From positions 10,933,526 to 10,997,525 of the forward strand of contig OW028581.1 in assembly GCA_932294295.1 (NCBI GenBank): a DNA stretch of 64,000 nt, read 5' to 3'. Source of the DNA: Alitta virens (Eukaryota > Annelida > Polychaeta > Phyllodocida > Nereididae). Every line of letters begins with the position of its first letter. The stretch's first letter is position 1. This document shows positions 37,864 through 50,266 of this stretch, piece after piece. The position numbers were made by a program, and so were the translations under genes. Below the pieces are notes generated by a model. The model was not told where the DNA came from, did not search any database, and saw nothing but the letters and a program-made list of their open reading frames with translations.

Positions 37864-39166
37864 CGCTCCTGGGCAAAAAAAGGGAGCCAAGCCAATCTGG
37901 ATATCACTTTGTACCCCATTGTTAGCCAATTAGATTGTTAGTAATGGATGGAAAACTTAATAGGTCATCCATACTATCGATACAAATGCAATATGGCCAA
38001 GGTGAAATGCAAGTATTACTGCAATGCTGAGATCAAAAGCTGCTTCATTGGTCTGCGCCAGGGTGGCATGACATATGGAAACATCCATAAGTTGCTGAAA
38101 AGTGAGAAAATACCAGTGTCACTGCCGACAATAAAGAAAATTGGTCTGCAATTCAATACCACAGGGTCCATTCAACGGCAAAAGGGGTCTGGAAGACCAA
38201 AAGTGACCATACCACGTCTCAAATTTGCTGTGTTAAAGGACCGGATAAAGTCGATCAAAACTTGACACAGGAGGTCATCACTGCCAGTGGTAACAAGGTT
38301 TCAAGACGGACCATCAGCAATGATTAGCAGAAGGCTATCACAATATGGTTTTTCTTCGAAAAAGTGTGCCAACAAGCCACTCCTATCCAAAAAGAACATC
38401 AGGGATAGGCTGCGTTTCCACTCGGAGTATGGTAATCTAGATGAAGAGTGGTTTGATAAGGTCATCTGGAGTAATGAATCTCGGTTCGAATTGTTCTCTG
38501 ATGCTCCTGAACGTTGCATAAGATGTCCCAATGAAAGATTTCACCCTGACTGGATTTCCACTACAGTCAAGAATGGTGGAGGTGGAATCATGGTCTGAGC
38601 TGCCTTCTCAAGTGCTGGCGTTAGCGAGCTTATCAGATGTTATAAGTCTGTAAATGCAGCCATATACTTGAAAATTTTGAAGAAAGGCCTTCTCCCTAGT
38701 ATTAGAAAACTTTTCCCTGGTGAAAAAAATTAAAGTGTAGTATTCCAGCATGATAATGCCCCTGCTCACACCGCAAAAGTGACAATACAATATTAGAACG
38801 CAAGTCTATTACTTCCATGTTTTCGCCGGAACAAAGTCCGGATTTAAATCCAATTGAGAACCTGTGGGCCTCCATGGAGGGCAAACTAACTGGACGGAAA
38901 ACTAACTGGACGGAAGTTTGCAAACACAGAGGAGCTTTGGAAAGTGGGAAAATGTAGACAGGTGTTTAAGGCTCACGAAAAGTGTGGCGAAAAGACTAAC
39001 TCTTTTTAAAAAAGCCAAATGAAAAGCCATCCCCTATTTAATTTAAGCTATGTTTGTGTGATACATAACAATATAATGCAACATGGCTCTGTATTTCGTG
39101 TAGAAATCAAGCAACATTAAAATGACATGAAATTCTGACTTGGCTAATTCTTTTTGCCCAGGAGTG
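37864..39166 (+). mobile_element. Tc1/mariner element, inactivated
   Basis: This is a 1303-bp element flanked by TA on both sides, with inverted termini CTCCTGGGCAAAAA and TTTTTGCCCAGGAG. The transposase frames are broken. Visible parts are an HTH region (GSIQRQKGSGRPKV), the catalytic region around VIWSNESRFELFSD, HDNAPAHTA and SPDLNPIENLW. It sits between copies C and D and is absent from the duplicate block (50.83-50.93 kb), so it arrived after the block duplication. Confidence 0.92.
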
Positions 39167-39278
39167 TAGATTGTTTGTAATTATGAGACCAGAAAAGGTA
39201 TAACATCCCCTTTGACATTCATATGATGTAGGGTACTCAATATCGTTTACAGTTATTCATATGGATTGAATCTGTCAG

Positions 39279-39645
39279 AATCTGTGTTTATTTATGTGAG
39301 AGATGCCAATGGCAAGATTGTCACACTTAGCTGGAAAACATCTGGAATGGGGGAAGCAAATGGTATGCTGCAGATTTCTTCACTCTGTGTCATGAACACC
39401 AGACACTAAATAATGAACTTATTTATATCTGCACTCCAGGGAAAGATCTGCTACTGCAGGTTGACTCAATTGGTGTCATTCTTCAAAATTGTGCTAATTA
39501 TACACAGAAAACCTGTAACTTGAAAATGAAAGAGTTAAATAATGGACGTGTACTTGTCAGGGCATATACAGTGCCTTGCAAAAGTATTGGCACTCCTTGG
39601 ATTTGGCAAGCAAATATGTCTACGACAATTATGCACAGGACATGA
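39279..39645 (+). pseudogene. Ubiquitin-like exon, copy D (frameshifted)
   Basis: A diverged copy. VFIYVRDANGKIVTLS covers strands 1-2. A 7-base loss relative to copy C just before TGGAATGG then shifts the frame. In the original frame the body still reads as ubiquitin-like (ADFFTLCHEHQTLNNEL, then DLLLQVDSIGV). The C-terminal part is replaced from 39566 on by sequence resembling a Tc1-type terminus. It is the partner of copy K at 51039. Confidence 0.6.
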
Positions 39646-39914
39646 ATGGCACAAGCAATTAGCACAATTATTTCAGATGTGATAATTTACAGAGGGTAGT
39701 AAAGTTTAAAGGTGATTTGCAGCATATAAAATCGACTTCATGATATTTTGATGTAGTGAATATTTTTATGGTTTTCACCAGATAACCTCTGAATTTGCTG
39801 AAATGAACCCCTGTGAAATATCAAGCAGCTAATGGTTATCGAGACTTTTAGTGTACAATAAATTGGGGAAAATGCATTAATATTTAAATCTTATTTTTAT
39901 AAATGACTAAGTAT

Positions 39915-40965
39915 TGCATGTTTGTTTGTTTGCTTGTATGTTTATTAACCAGAAAAAGCATATATGCTTATCGAGCTGGTACAAATTAATGATAGAGAAT
40001 ATATAACAATACATTGTGATATTGAGATAATGATTTAAAATGATAACGAAACAGTTGAATAAAGTAATTTTTATGCTATAAAAGGGTAGATGAAGGCAAA
40101 ATTTTGATAATTTGGAATAATATCTGGAAATATTTTAAAAATTACGATTGTTGATACCTTATGTATATAAGATAATTCTTTATTGTTCTACATGCCCTTA
40201 ATGACATTTTCTCTACCTCAAAATGTGACGGCAGCTGTGAAATAATTTCATTCCATATGCATTCTCCCTGATATTTTGTCATTTTTTTGCCTTGTTCTGT
40301 TCTAACTCTGGGCAATTTTCATTTCATTCTATTTCTTGTATTTGGATAAATGTTATCTGCTAATTCTTGGAAATAGTTTGCATATATGTGCAGCAATATT
40401 TTCATTTTATGTTGGTACACTATTTTGGCCATGTTTAAGGCATAATGATCTTTGATAGTAATACTTTATATTTGTTATGTAATGATGTTGTGGAAGTTAA
40501 TGGATCAAGATTAAAGAGGCCTAATGTTGCAAAACTTCAATCTTTTTTAGGTGTCTTTTGGTACCATAAATAGCTAATCTTTGAATGAAAATAAGCATGG
40601 TACAGTTGCATTTTTCCTTTGTTTGTGATCTTATTATTTATGATTTTGAATGCTCTGATTACTTTTAACTAGTCCTTTGCATATTTGAGATATGTGCTCA
40701 TTAAATTTTAGTTTTGAGTCAAGAATGACACCCAAATATTTTTTCTGTATTTTTCCTATGGATGATTTTATTTCTTAGTTTTATTTCTTTTAAAATATCA
40801 GGAATATTTTTCATTTCACAAAACACCACATAGTTTGTTTTGCTGTCATTTACAATTAAACCATTTGCCTGGAACCACTTTGTTAGGTTCTCTAAACATA
40901 GTTCTGCATTAGCAATTTGTGTGTTATTTGTTTATTTCTTTTTTGGCTTTGTCTTTTTAGGATTA
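39915..40965 (-). mobile_element. Degenerate LINE 3' region (block 1)
   Basis: Matches 52240-54530 in the second block, where reverse-transcriptase residues are still readable. Here the RT core has been deleted. No coding sequence remains. Confidence 0.5.
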
Positions 40966-41380
40966 ATAAGTGGTCTCAGAAATATATTGGTAAATGATTA
41001 GTCATTGAGTAATCAGAAATTGAAGTTTCAAATGGCCAGCCAAAAATCACTATCCACATGTGAGAAGTGTAAAATATAGCATTTTCTGACTATCAGGTCC
41101 AGATGTAAAGTTGCGTCAATATGAAAAGTGCCAATAATATGAATGAAATTTCTCCAATATAACTGCTGTATGAAACAAAATTTATATCTGAACAAAAATA
41201 ATGCTTTGCTCAACAATAACTATGAGGCTATACAACAAATTATAGGCATATACTCAGATTGCCTGATTAATGGGATTTAGCATGCATATGATTTCATAAT
41301 GTTATATAATGATTTCATTGCCTGTATCTTTTGTCGATACTCAAAACTAATCCTCTGAAACATTTTTTGATGGTTACAAT

Positions 41381-41507
41381 CCTGTGTAGAATTAAAGTTG
41401 GCATATTTACATCCTGTGTAGAATTAAAGTTGGCATATTTACATCCTGTGTAGAATTAAAGTTGGCATATTTACATCCTGTGTAGAATTAAAAGTGGCAT
41501 ATTTTGC
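41381..41507. repeat. Tandem repeat, about 32 bp x 4
   Basis: Four copies of a unit containing ATCCTGTGTAGAATTAAAG and TTGGCATATTTAC. The paralogous site at about 54986 has a single copy, so the expansion is local and recent. Confidence 0.9.
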
Positions 41508-42399
41508 AAAGTTCTTGCAATGCCAGTACTTCTAAAAGGCACTGTATCTATGCTACTGACAGGATATTTTCTTAAAACGTGAGGGTTACATCCAACAGGA
41601 AAAGTCTCTCTTTCAGTAACTGTTCTGTGCCATCTCTCAACGACTTTATACTTGGCTCTGTCATTTCCTAAAAGGAGATGCCATGACTGAAAATGCAGCT
41701 TATCTATTACAGATAACTTGTTATTAATCCACTTTTTCGCTGATAATATATTGAAAAAGTTATCTGAATAAACTAAAACATGCTTGTAAACAAGCATTGT
41801 TTGTTAACCTAGTAATTTGACCATGCCTTGATGGCTTAATGAAGTACTGAATGATGTAATGGCTGATGGATTTCCAGTGCAGGAAATGTTAACCTGCAGT
41901 TTGTGTTCTGATTTAGTGTTGCATGTTATTGTAAATGACATTTACGCGAGGCAATTAAGGAGCTAGGTACTTCCTGTTCAGGATACAATAATGTGCTTGG
42001 TTTAGTCTCAAGTGATTTTCTTGATTTGATACGGAAATATTTTCTAATTTTTGGTAACTGAGATATGCTTTCAATACGAAATATGAATCAGATGAAAAGT
42101 CTTCTTTGTAATTTTATACTTCCAATTGATTCATAATCGAAATGGTGAACATAGATACTTTGAGAAGGTTTATAGAGCCCTAAATGTATATGTCTTCAGT
42201 AATATATAACATAGAATTTATTTATTGACATTTTTATATTGTGGTTGCCTTTGTGTAACTTATACACCTATGAATATTTGTTTTTGCATGTCTATCATCA
42301 AAGCATTTTAAGCATGTTCTTAGAACGTGTCATATGAATGGTTCCCAATACCAACACAGGATAACCTGATGCTGATATGGAAAACATCGGTAATTTCAG

Positions 42400-42852
42400 G
42401 TTAATGTCACTGGTAATTGGGGAATACAAGCCACTGTCATTCGGCCTTGTTGCACCACACTTCACAGTTTCAAAGATGAAAAGATTTGGGATGAAAGGCA
42501 GGAAAGTTATCCTGCTGATAAATTCACACTGAGTCAAAACGGGAAGACACCACAAGATGACATGACTCTGGCTGATATATTCTCCCCTTTGGAAGATCTG
42601 TATTTAGAAATTGAGAAGTTTGACGTAGTTCTTGAAAATGTGAAAACTAAGGAAAGAAAAGCATGTACCTTGAAAGTGAAGGAAGTACCAAATAGTGGGA
42701 GAGAAGTTAAACAGATGCTAATGCCGTTCATGGATGGCTATTCAGTGGGGATGACTACTGATAAGAAAGCAACTGAAACTAAAAAGTCATGGCCATATCC
42801 AGACTCTAGTGCCATCTTCCCTGACTCTGTTGTGTACTACCAAATAAAATAG
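42400..42852 (+). CDS. Ubiquitin-like terminal exon, copy E (intact, divergent)
   Basis: This exon of 150 codons plus stop has the acceptor TAATTTCAG|GTTAATG in phase 0. An ORF search starting at ATG sees only its second half, but the frame is open from 42400. It starts VNVTGNWGIQATVIRP, with two cysteines after it, then FTLSQNGKTPQDDMTLADIF, LYLEIEKFDVVL, CTLKVKEV, and a tail ending DSVVYYQIK that differs from all other copies. It is the most divergent intact copy and has no partner in the second block, where the corresponding site (55.75-55.9 kb) lacks it. Confidence 0.72.
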   Translation, partial: VNVTGNWGIQATVIRPCCTTLHSFKDEKIWDERQESYPADKFTLSQNGKTPQDDMTLADIFSPLEDLYLEIEKFDVVLENVKTKERKACTLKVKEVPNSGREVKQMLMPFMDGYSVGMTTDKKATETKKSWPYPDSSAIFPDSVVYYQIK

Positions 42853-43606
42853 TATTAATTACCCAGTTGTAAAGTATTTGTGCTATTTGTCCGTATATTT
42901 TGTAATTTCAATTTGAACGACTTTCGATTTTGTGTATGTAATGCAATGAATGCAACGAAGTGTAACTTTACATCTTCTAACTACAGCTATATAAGTTGAT
43001 AAAACACGGACTCGTAAAAATTTTCTTTGTGGTTCAACGGCTTTGCTTCAGACCTTATTACATTTGTGTTGCAAGATGTTTAAATTTTTTATGGATGAAA
43101 GGAAGAACTTGTAGTTTGAAATTTCAATAAATTGGAAGTATTTGTTTCCTTTTTACACAATTGTGAAGATGCTGTCAGTGTATCTCTTGAGTATGACATT
43201 GTTTTGCCATGTTCAGGCAATTCATTGCTTGCCATGTCAAAACTGCTCTTAAAGCCACTTTTGCATAAAATTGGCATAGCCTTTTTCACGCCAATTACAA
43301 GTTTTCTAGTTATATTATTTTTGCAATAGTGGTTTTAATAGTTCTAACAGCTGTCACCTGATGTCAATATTTCATGACAGTGTTGTCAATACTGTATACT
43401 TTGCTTAATCCATTTGTTTGAAGCCCACACTGGATTTTAGTTTAGACAGACGAACAGAGACAGATAGTTTATTTCATAGAAACACTGAGAAGTTGCACTA
43501 TCATAAATTTCAAGATGCCAATAACAATGTTATTACTATTATCTCTCACCTACCTCCATAAGTATGAGATGCTGCATGATGACAATTGCTGATGGTTCCT
43601 TATATA

Positions 43607-43655
43607 TACACTCCAGGGGAAGATCTGCTTCTGCAAGTTGACTCAATTGACTGAT
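43607..43655 (+). pseudogene. Short relic of a D/K-type ubiquitin-like exon
   Basis: About 50 bases (CACTCCAGGGGAAGATCTGC and the following stretch) match copy D at 39434-39470. No frame is left. Confidence 0.4.
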
Positions 43656-44124
43656 ACAAGACAACAGATTCCCTTTATATTTTTACCATTTAAATTACAG
43701 ATGTAAATAAGTACACAGCACTCAGAGAGTGTAAACCTCAGTTAGGAGCCCAAATGAACCATTGCCAGATCAGTGTTGACTCAATAGTCTTTGCTTTGTC
43801 CGGCCGACCCACTAATGGGTAAATTCTATCTCTGCTTGGGACCTTTGAATCCAAACAAATTAGTTCAATGTTTGTCGCTTCAGCCTAATTTAGGCTATTT
43901 TTTTGTTCCTTGAATATTAATTTGCAACCTTCAATTGAGAGGACCATATATCGGTCAGTTGTGTGAGCACTGTGGTGCGTTGTTTACAATTAGATTCTGC
44001 TTGCCCAATTAAATCACTATGGTTGGTGCAGGCACTCGACTTGTAGACTGGTAAATTTGTCATGTAGGTCCACAGTCAAGATGGTCCATTTTCTGTGTGG
44101 TGTAATGTGTTCCTAGTGTCAGCC

Positions 44125-44345
44125 CCCTGTGAAGTTTCAATCTTGGCCCAATGTTGGCTAAATGGCCCAACAATGCCCCTTCACCATGTGGTTGACCTAA
44201 TCTTTAATCTGTTTTTTTTTTCTTTAATATGTTTTTTTTTTCAAAATCTTTGCTAAATGTCAGTTCACCCAATATTAGCTTATTGTCTGGGGGTTCCCAA
44301 TGCTAGTCTATGTCGGCCAAATTCTGGTTCAATGTCAACTCAATG
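44125..44345. repeat. Dispersed repeat with CCAATGTTGGC-like motifs
   Basis: A run of imperfect 10-14-base units around CAATGTTGGC. Related stretches lie at 48700-48960 and 60118-60215. Confidence 0.5.
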
Positions 44346-44609
44346 TTGGACTGGTCTATTACTAATTGTATGCACGAATCCGCGAATGACATTGGTCACA
44401 TTATCTAATTCCTTCACTTTTAAGGTGCATGTCTTTCTCTCACTGTTCATCTCATTTTCTAAAATAACATCCAGACACAGATGCTCCAAAGGAGAGAATA
44501 TATTAGCTAGAGTCAAATCATTATGTAGTGTCTTGTCCTTGTGACTCAGTGTGAATTTATCAGCAGGAAAACTTTGCTGTCCTCCATTCCAAATCTTTTC
44601 AGTTTTTGT
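44340..44609 (-). pseudogene. Ubiquitin-like exon, copy F (inverted fragment)
   Basis: Read on the minus strand, an open frame of 89 codons covers KTEKIWNGGQQ through FTLSHKDKTLHNDLTLANIF, with a 15-base in-frame deletion before DVILEN, and ends shortly after CTLKVKELDNV. The first 25 codons, the acceptor and the tail are missing. The flank at 44612 onward is plus-strand 3' sequence like that following copy A (33.77 kb), so only the exon piece is inverted. Confidence 0.65.
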
Positions 44610-45551
44610 ATAGGTCAGGTTATTTCGTACACGTCAAGTACAAAATACAAAGTTTGATTGTAGTTGAACACCAGCCATGAAATTCAAATAGGATTGTGTT
44701 TGATACACCTCCTTAGCTTTCTTAATATTGGTTTTTCAAATGTGTTATATATGCATCACTGAAGAGTCCTTTGTGTATTAAATGTAACACATTCAGTAAG
44801 GATTTATGGATTGTTGTATCTTAAGGGGTAAAATAGGCTTACTATAGAAAGATATTATCATTATATGCACTGTGCACCAGCTGAATTTCATATATTTTCG
44901 AAAGTATAAGTTTAATTTATTTCCAAAATAGTCCTGGTAATAAAGATATTTCAACCCAGATATTTCAATGTGAAAATATTCATTGATGACTACTTTGGGG
45001 TAGATGCCAAAAAATATATTGAAAAGTTGTGTCATATATTGTAGAAAAAAGTTCACATAAATACAGTCTTAATCCTGTAGAAATGCACCACTTATACAGA
45101 TAGATTATATATATATAATAAATAATGAAATATAGCGAGAAATATGAATTGTATGGTATATGGGTCATTATCGGAATTAACTTTTATCCAATTACAAGAT
45201 TTATTCAGTTTGATCATGGGTGCAATTGACTGCTTAAGGGTAATAAAGATGGCCATCTGGCAAATGTAGGTAGCCACTGTTGGCAGATTATGGGTGGTAA
45301 TTCAACAGAGGAGTGAAAGAATGAAAATACAGCCCAGCCGAATCATTTACAGCAGGTGACCATGCTATACAGGAGGCTGCTAAGGCAGGATTGACTACAG
45401 ACAGTGTAGATACATGATCAACGCAGTTTTGGTGCATAATGTACCTACTACATTGTATGATGTTGTCAAGTAGTTGTGAAATAGGTGCTTGTTGCAGTAT
45501 GTTTATCAAAATTTGCGGCACAATGATAAAACCAGGAATTACTGATTTCAG

Positions 45552-45998
45552 GTGACCATCAAAGATCATAATGGACAACAGACCACCATCAGCCGACCTC
45601 CCCTTACCACTATTTACAGTTTGAAAACGGAAAAGATTTGGAATGGAGGGCAGCAGATATTTCCTGCTGATAAATTCACTCTGAGTCACAAGGACAAGAC
45701 ACTACATAATGACATGACCCTGGCTGATATATTCTCTCCTTTGGAGGATCTGTTTCTGGAGATAGAGACATTTGATATTATATTACAAAATTTAAGAAAC
45801 AGCGAAAGAAAGACACGCACCTTGAAAGTGAAGGAGTTGGATAATGTGGAAAATTTCATTTGTGGATGCATACGTACTATTAGTAATATGCAAAAATCAT
45901 ATTTATATGCTGACAGATATAAAAATAATTATGCATCATTGAAGAGAAGTGCACTCATGCCTGACACTGTCATTTACTACGAGGCTAGCCACTACTGA
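45552..45998 (+). CDS. Ubiquitin-like terminal exon, copy G (intact)
   Basis: This exon of 148 codons plus stop has the acceptor TGATTTCAG|GTGACC in phase 0. It reads VTIKDHNGQQTTISRP, FTLSHKDKTLHNDMTLADIF, LFLEIETFDIIL, TLKVKEL, and a tail SALMPDTVIYYEASHY close to copy A. AATAAA lies 164 bases past the stop and is kept in the duplicate copy L. No Gly-Gly end. Intact reading frame, acceptor and poly(A) signal together make it a good candidate for a used terminal exon. Confidence 0.75.
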   Translation: MTIKDHNGQQTTISRPPLTTIYSLKTEKIWNGGQQIFPADKFTLSHKDKTLHNDMTLADIFSPLEDLFLEIETFDIILQNLRNSERKTRTLKVKELDNVENFICGCIRTISNMQKSYLYADRYKNNYASLKRSALMPDTVIYYEASHY

Positions 45999-46161
45999 CA
46001 TGTTGGTTTCAGGTACCAGAGTGCTTCTTACGACTGTCAAATCAGGACAAGTTATCTTGCATTGACAGATTGTGATGTCACACGGTGTTCATTGTAATTT
46101 TCATCTCGATATATTAAAGCTCTATAACTTCTCTAAATAGTCGCCATTATGTTTATAAGTG

Positions 46162-46167
46162 AATAAA
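46162..46167 (+). terminator. Poly(A) signal of copy G
   Basis: AATAAA in GTGAATAAAGTTGTC, 164 bases after the stop. It is conserved at 58163 after copy L. Confidence 0.5.
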
Positions 46168-46319
46168 GTTGTCTTTGCCCTATGCAATTGGATAATTTGT
46201 AATTTTTATAGATACATCTTCTTGTCTATATTTTGCTAATATTGGTCCTTTATATGTATGTGTTATATGCATCACTGAACATCTCAATTATGTATCTTTA
46301 TTGTTGGGTAAAATTTCCA

Positions 46320-46680
46320 TCCCTCATGTATCACTAGCGCAAAGCTGCGTGGGTAACTGCAGCTAGCCAATGACAAGTTAACTGGCCCATTTCAGTCGAT
46401 AAATAGAAAGATTTAAATTATAAATTTCATAATGTAAAACTGCTTTGAGCTGGGAAAGAAAAAGTAAAATTTGTGTTGATCAAATAGCTCTTATTGCTCT
46501 ACTTACCTCTGTTATAAGTACACACAAGATTTTCCCTGATGTGACAAATAAAAGAATGTTATGTTATCTTACCTATCAGATATGCAGTTCATATATTCCT
46601 ATATTTAACATTGCTGCATTGTATGGTGGCACAGCCTCTGTCAGAACAAGATTTTCATATTCCTTAATTACATAATTTTT
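46320..46680 (+). repeat. Block-boundary repeat (also at 31.42-31.64 and 59.20-59.56 kb)
   Basis: The stretch containing AAACTGCTTTGAGCTGGG and TTCCTTAATTACATAATTT occurs three times in the same orientation. It marks the period of the large tandem duplication (about 15 and 13 kb between occurrences). Confidence 0.8.
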
Positions 46681-47352
46681 TTGGGGTTATGATCTTTATG
46701 CTGGATATGGCATGTTCGTTTGCGAACAAATAATTTATACAATGAACATGGCTATGGAGTTTTAGCCAGGTAGATTTTAAGTGTACTGGTTTGGTCGGCT
46801 TCATTGGCAATCATTTGATAAAGGTTTGTCTCACAAATGCTCATGGAAGAACCTGAACCAAATGTTCGCTTAAATTCTAAAGTTGTTCACAAATAAGTGT
46901 TTGTCAAAAAGTTGTATAAAGTGCACACTTGTGCTGACTTTTGGCAAATGTTTATTGAACATCTGATTTCTGGCTTGGTGCATGTTACTACTTAAAACCA
47001 TTCTGAACGACTTCCATTGGCATAATTGTTCACACGCAATGTGACCATATAAATTATCTTTCGTTTGCTTCCTCTTTGTACATGTATAATAGTTAACTAA
47101 GAAGAGCTATTAGAGATACATGAAAAATTGATGTTCATGTGAGAACAAGGAGTAATCGTGACTTTTTCTTTGTATGTGTTTTCAATTAATAATTTCGTCA
47201 ACAGTTGTTATTGCACCACATTCCATAAATCCATCTCTTACACATATTAATTCTTTTAAAATGTGTATGTTACACTCATCTTGAATTGATGGTTTTTACT
47301 TGTGTGATATAAATTTTGTTGAGATATTTCTCTTGGCTTTTGTGTTTTCTAG

Positions 47353-47560
47353 TTTGAATTTGAAGTAGACATAAAATATGCCAATAACAAGATAACTACT
47401 ACACTTTAACCTGCATCCAAAAACATTTACAGTCTGGGAGAAAATATCTCAAATGGTGGTAAAAAACATCCTGCTGATAAATTAACTCCTGAGTCATGAG
47501 AAGATTTGCATCTTTACGTGATGAGTGTTGCTGATATCTATTGTACAGTATCCGACAGTG
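47353..47560 (+). pseudogene. Ubiquitin-like exon relic, copy H
   Basis: After TTTTCTAG, decayed sequence matches the family: a strand-1/2-like part stops early, then CATCCTGCTGATAAATTAAC and a GAGTCA block match the codons for HPADKFTLSH. Frames are broken throughout. Confidence 0.5.
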
Positions 47561-48493
47561 AATTTTATTCCATCAATAGACTTGCGGGCTCTAATAACGC
47601 CGGCCAGGGGCGGATCCAAAACATTCCGTCTGACAAGAACAATAGATATTTCCCTCATCTTCAGCTTTTTTTTTGTCAATGTTTCAGTGTTGGTTACTGT
47701 GCACTATATAACAGGTGGAGTGTTTTGGGAGCAAGTGACAGGGTCCCAGAATGGTCTAGAACTGACCCGCTAGGCATTTATATGATCGTCATTCACTGAA
47801 ATTTTGAAATAACAGCCGTATTTTGAGAAAAATAACAAAATGATGGCTATTTTTGTGGTATTTCCCAAATTTATGGTTCTTGGCCTTGAATGCAGTCTGC
47901 TATAGTGCCCCTGGTAGAGAATATAAGAACTACTGAGCAGAAACCCTGCTTGTCAGAGTTAGATTCCTCCCCCAAACAGTGAAGATTCAGAAACCATTTA
48001 ACAGTGAGTCAGTTCACTGATATATTATTTTTGAGACCTGGCCGGGAAATGCCCCGAATTGGATAGCACTGGATCCCAACTCCAACTTTTCAGATTCAGA
48101 TACATTTATTTGCAATTTACAGATACCCGGAACTGAACAAGTTTGTTAAGTTTACTAGCTCTTACTAACTGGAACAACTGACCGTATGACTTACATGTGT
48201 TAAATGCACTTGATTTGAAATCCATCTACTATAATTGCATTTAGCTATAAAAAAAGGCATTAGACAATTCCCATTCGTTGCATGATCATTTTCTCATTGT
48301 TTTTATTGAAAGTATGTCAGCAGTCTGAGGCCACAACATTTTTGTTTCTTTCTCTGTAATGAGAGCTGTCAGGTCTAGGATTTATGCCATTGACAATTAC
48401 AGACATAGACGAGTATATAAAGCACCCAGAGCCACTGGAATCATTTCCAGTTCCTATTGACCCAGTCTATCCTTTGACAGGTCAACCCAGGGC

Positions 48494-48680
48494 GGGGGGC
48501 CTAGCTCAGAGGTAGCGCTCTGGGCTTCCAACTGCTGGGTCCCGGGTTGGAATTTCCGGTCGAGCCTAAGTTGGATGGCTGTTTCATCCTTTATCTCATT
48601 GCCATGGTCTCTGCCTGTCCTAATTAGCCCAACTGGTGCAGAAATACAGGACGTAAAGCCCTAATCACTCACTCACAGGT
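48494..48680 (+). mobile_element. tRNA-like SINE
   Basis: Box A-like GGCCTAGCTCAGAGGTAGCG and box B-like GGGTCCCGGGTTGGAATTTC at tRNA spacing, followed by an unrelated body. Too divergent for a functional tRNA. Confidence 0.5.
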
Positions 48681-48699
48681 CAATCCACCATTGGGCAAA

Positions 48700-48960
48700 T
48701 TTGTCATGTTTGTCCGAAGTCGGTCCATTTCCTGGGTGCCCACTGTGCAGTTCCAATGTTGGCATACTGGCCCAATGCTGGCATATTTACCATGTTGTTG
48801 CAACAGTCGGGTTTTCCCGATGTTGGCTTCATGTCGACCCAATCTTGGTTCAAAGTCAACCTAATGTTGGACTTGTCCAGATGACACAATGTTAGCTCAC
48901 TCGTTCAATATTGGCCCGTTTCATGCCAATATTGTCTTTTGTCTGTTTGTTTCTGGGATA
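48700..48960. repeat. Dispersed repeat with CAATGTTGGC-like motifs (second)
   Basis: Same family as 44125-44345; contains TTGTCATGTTTGTCCG and TTCCAATGTTGGC units. Confidence 0.5.
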
Positions 48961-49658
48961 TTGCAGTCCTGAATGTTGACCCTACCACCATAATGATAAA
49001 CAGTAAGTAACACTGTTCTTGATGATGAAAGATTACCATGATTCTGTTTATGTTGCAAAATATTGTGTTGTTAGCAATTAGTTGGCAGAATATTGTTAAA
49101 TACTGATTCAGTATAATCAGGGAACAGGCATTATCCATATAACATACTTAATGCATTCTCCTCAAAGCATTTGAATAAAAGACCGCAGAGCACAATGTGA
49201 GAATTTTTCTTTTTTTGGACTGATTAACAAAACTTACAAATGGCTTATTTCATAATTTGCGTGCTTGCCAACTCACATACTAAAATGGTACAGCCGCTGT
49301 ATGTCCAGGGAGCATCCGGTCTGGCCAATTTTAACATTTCCGTTTCACACTGATTGTATTACTGCATATTAATGTCAATTTGATGAGGCAGATGAAGCTG
49401 ATTTTCAAGACATGATGGAGTTCATAGCTCTTGGATATAATTTATAACTACTATTATAATTAATGAAATATGTTGAATTGTGTTGCATTTATACAGTGAC
49501 AAGCAATGTTTTCAGAGGCATCATTTTGTGGGTTTGCTCATTAAAGTTGCTTTTGAGTTTCAAACTTTGAAATTGATGCATTAAATCTCTTCATGTAATG
49601 ATAGTGCATCACATATTCATCTTATGGTACATATAAAGAGAGAAATTACTGATTTGAG

Positions 49659-49949
49659 GTACACTTAATGGACCACAAACGATTGTGAATGACTGTGACA
49701 CAACCTGCGTATACCACTATTTACAGTTGGAAAATAGAATGGGGTGGACTACAGATATATTCACTCTTGAGTCAAAAGTGCAAGATGTTACACGATGACA
49801 TGACTGTGGCTGATTTATTTCTTCCTTCTGAGGATGTGCATCTGGAAATTGATTCATTTGATGTTGATTTAGTAAATGTGATGAACCACAGGGAAAGAAA
49901 GACATGTACCTTGAAAGTTAAGGAAATGGGTAATCATATGAATTTGTGA
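49659..49949 (+). pseudogene. Ubiquitin-like exon, copy I (stop codon)
   Basis: Block-duplicate of copy B. The altered acceptor TTTGAG is shared, and a TGA falls at about codon 10. The remaining frame from MTVTQPAYTT keeps DDMTVADLF. Tail remains continue to about 50073, where homology breaks. Non-functional. Confidence 0.7.
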
Positions 49950-50266
49950 TGGGATTAAAAAAAGTATTATGAATATGTAATTTGTGTGGATCAGCAGAGA
50001 CAGGAATGCTGCCAGAAACGTTCGCTTTCCTTCCCTTGAGACTGGAGAACTGAGACCTAGTTCTGTCATTTATTGTTCTGATTGTCAACTGAATATTCTG
50101 CCACTGTTTTAAGAACAACATAAACCTTTTAATAAACTTCAATATTTTGATTAACTTACGTTTTATGCCATTATTATACTGTATACATTTATTTCCTCAC
50201 CTTAATGACTGCAAAATATATGGGGCATTTTAGAAGAAGGATGAAATCAGAAATTACTGATTTCAG

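Noticed and set aside
41028..41797. Minus-strand ORFs at 41.0-41.8 kb, duplicated at 54.6-55.2 kb
   Set aside because: The duplicate is only part of the block duplication. The frames are not conserved between the two, so no coding constraint is seen.
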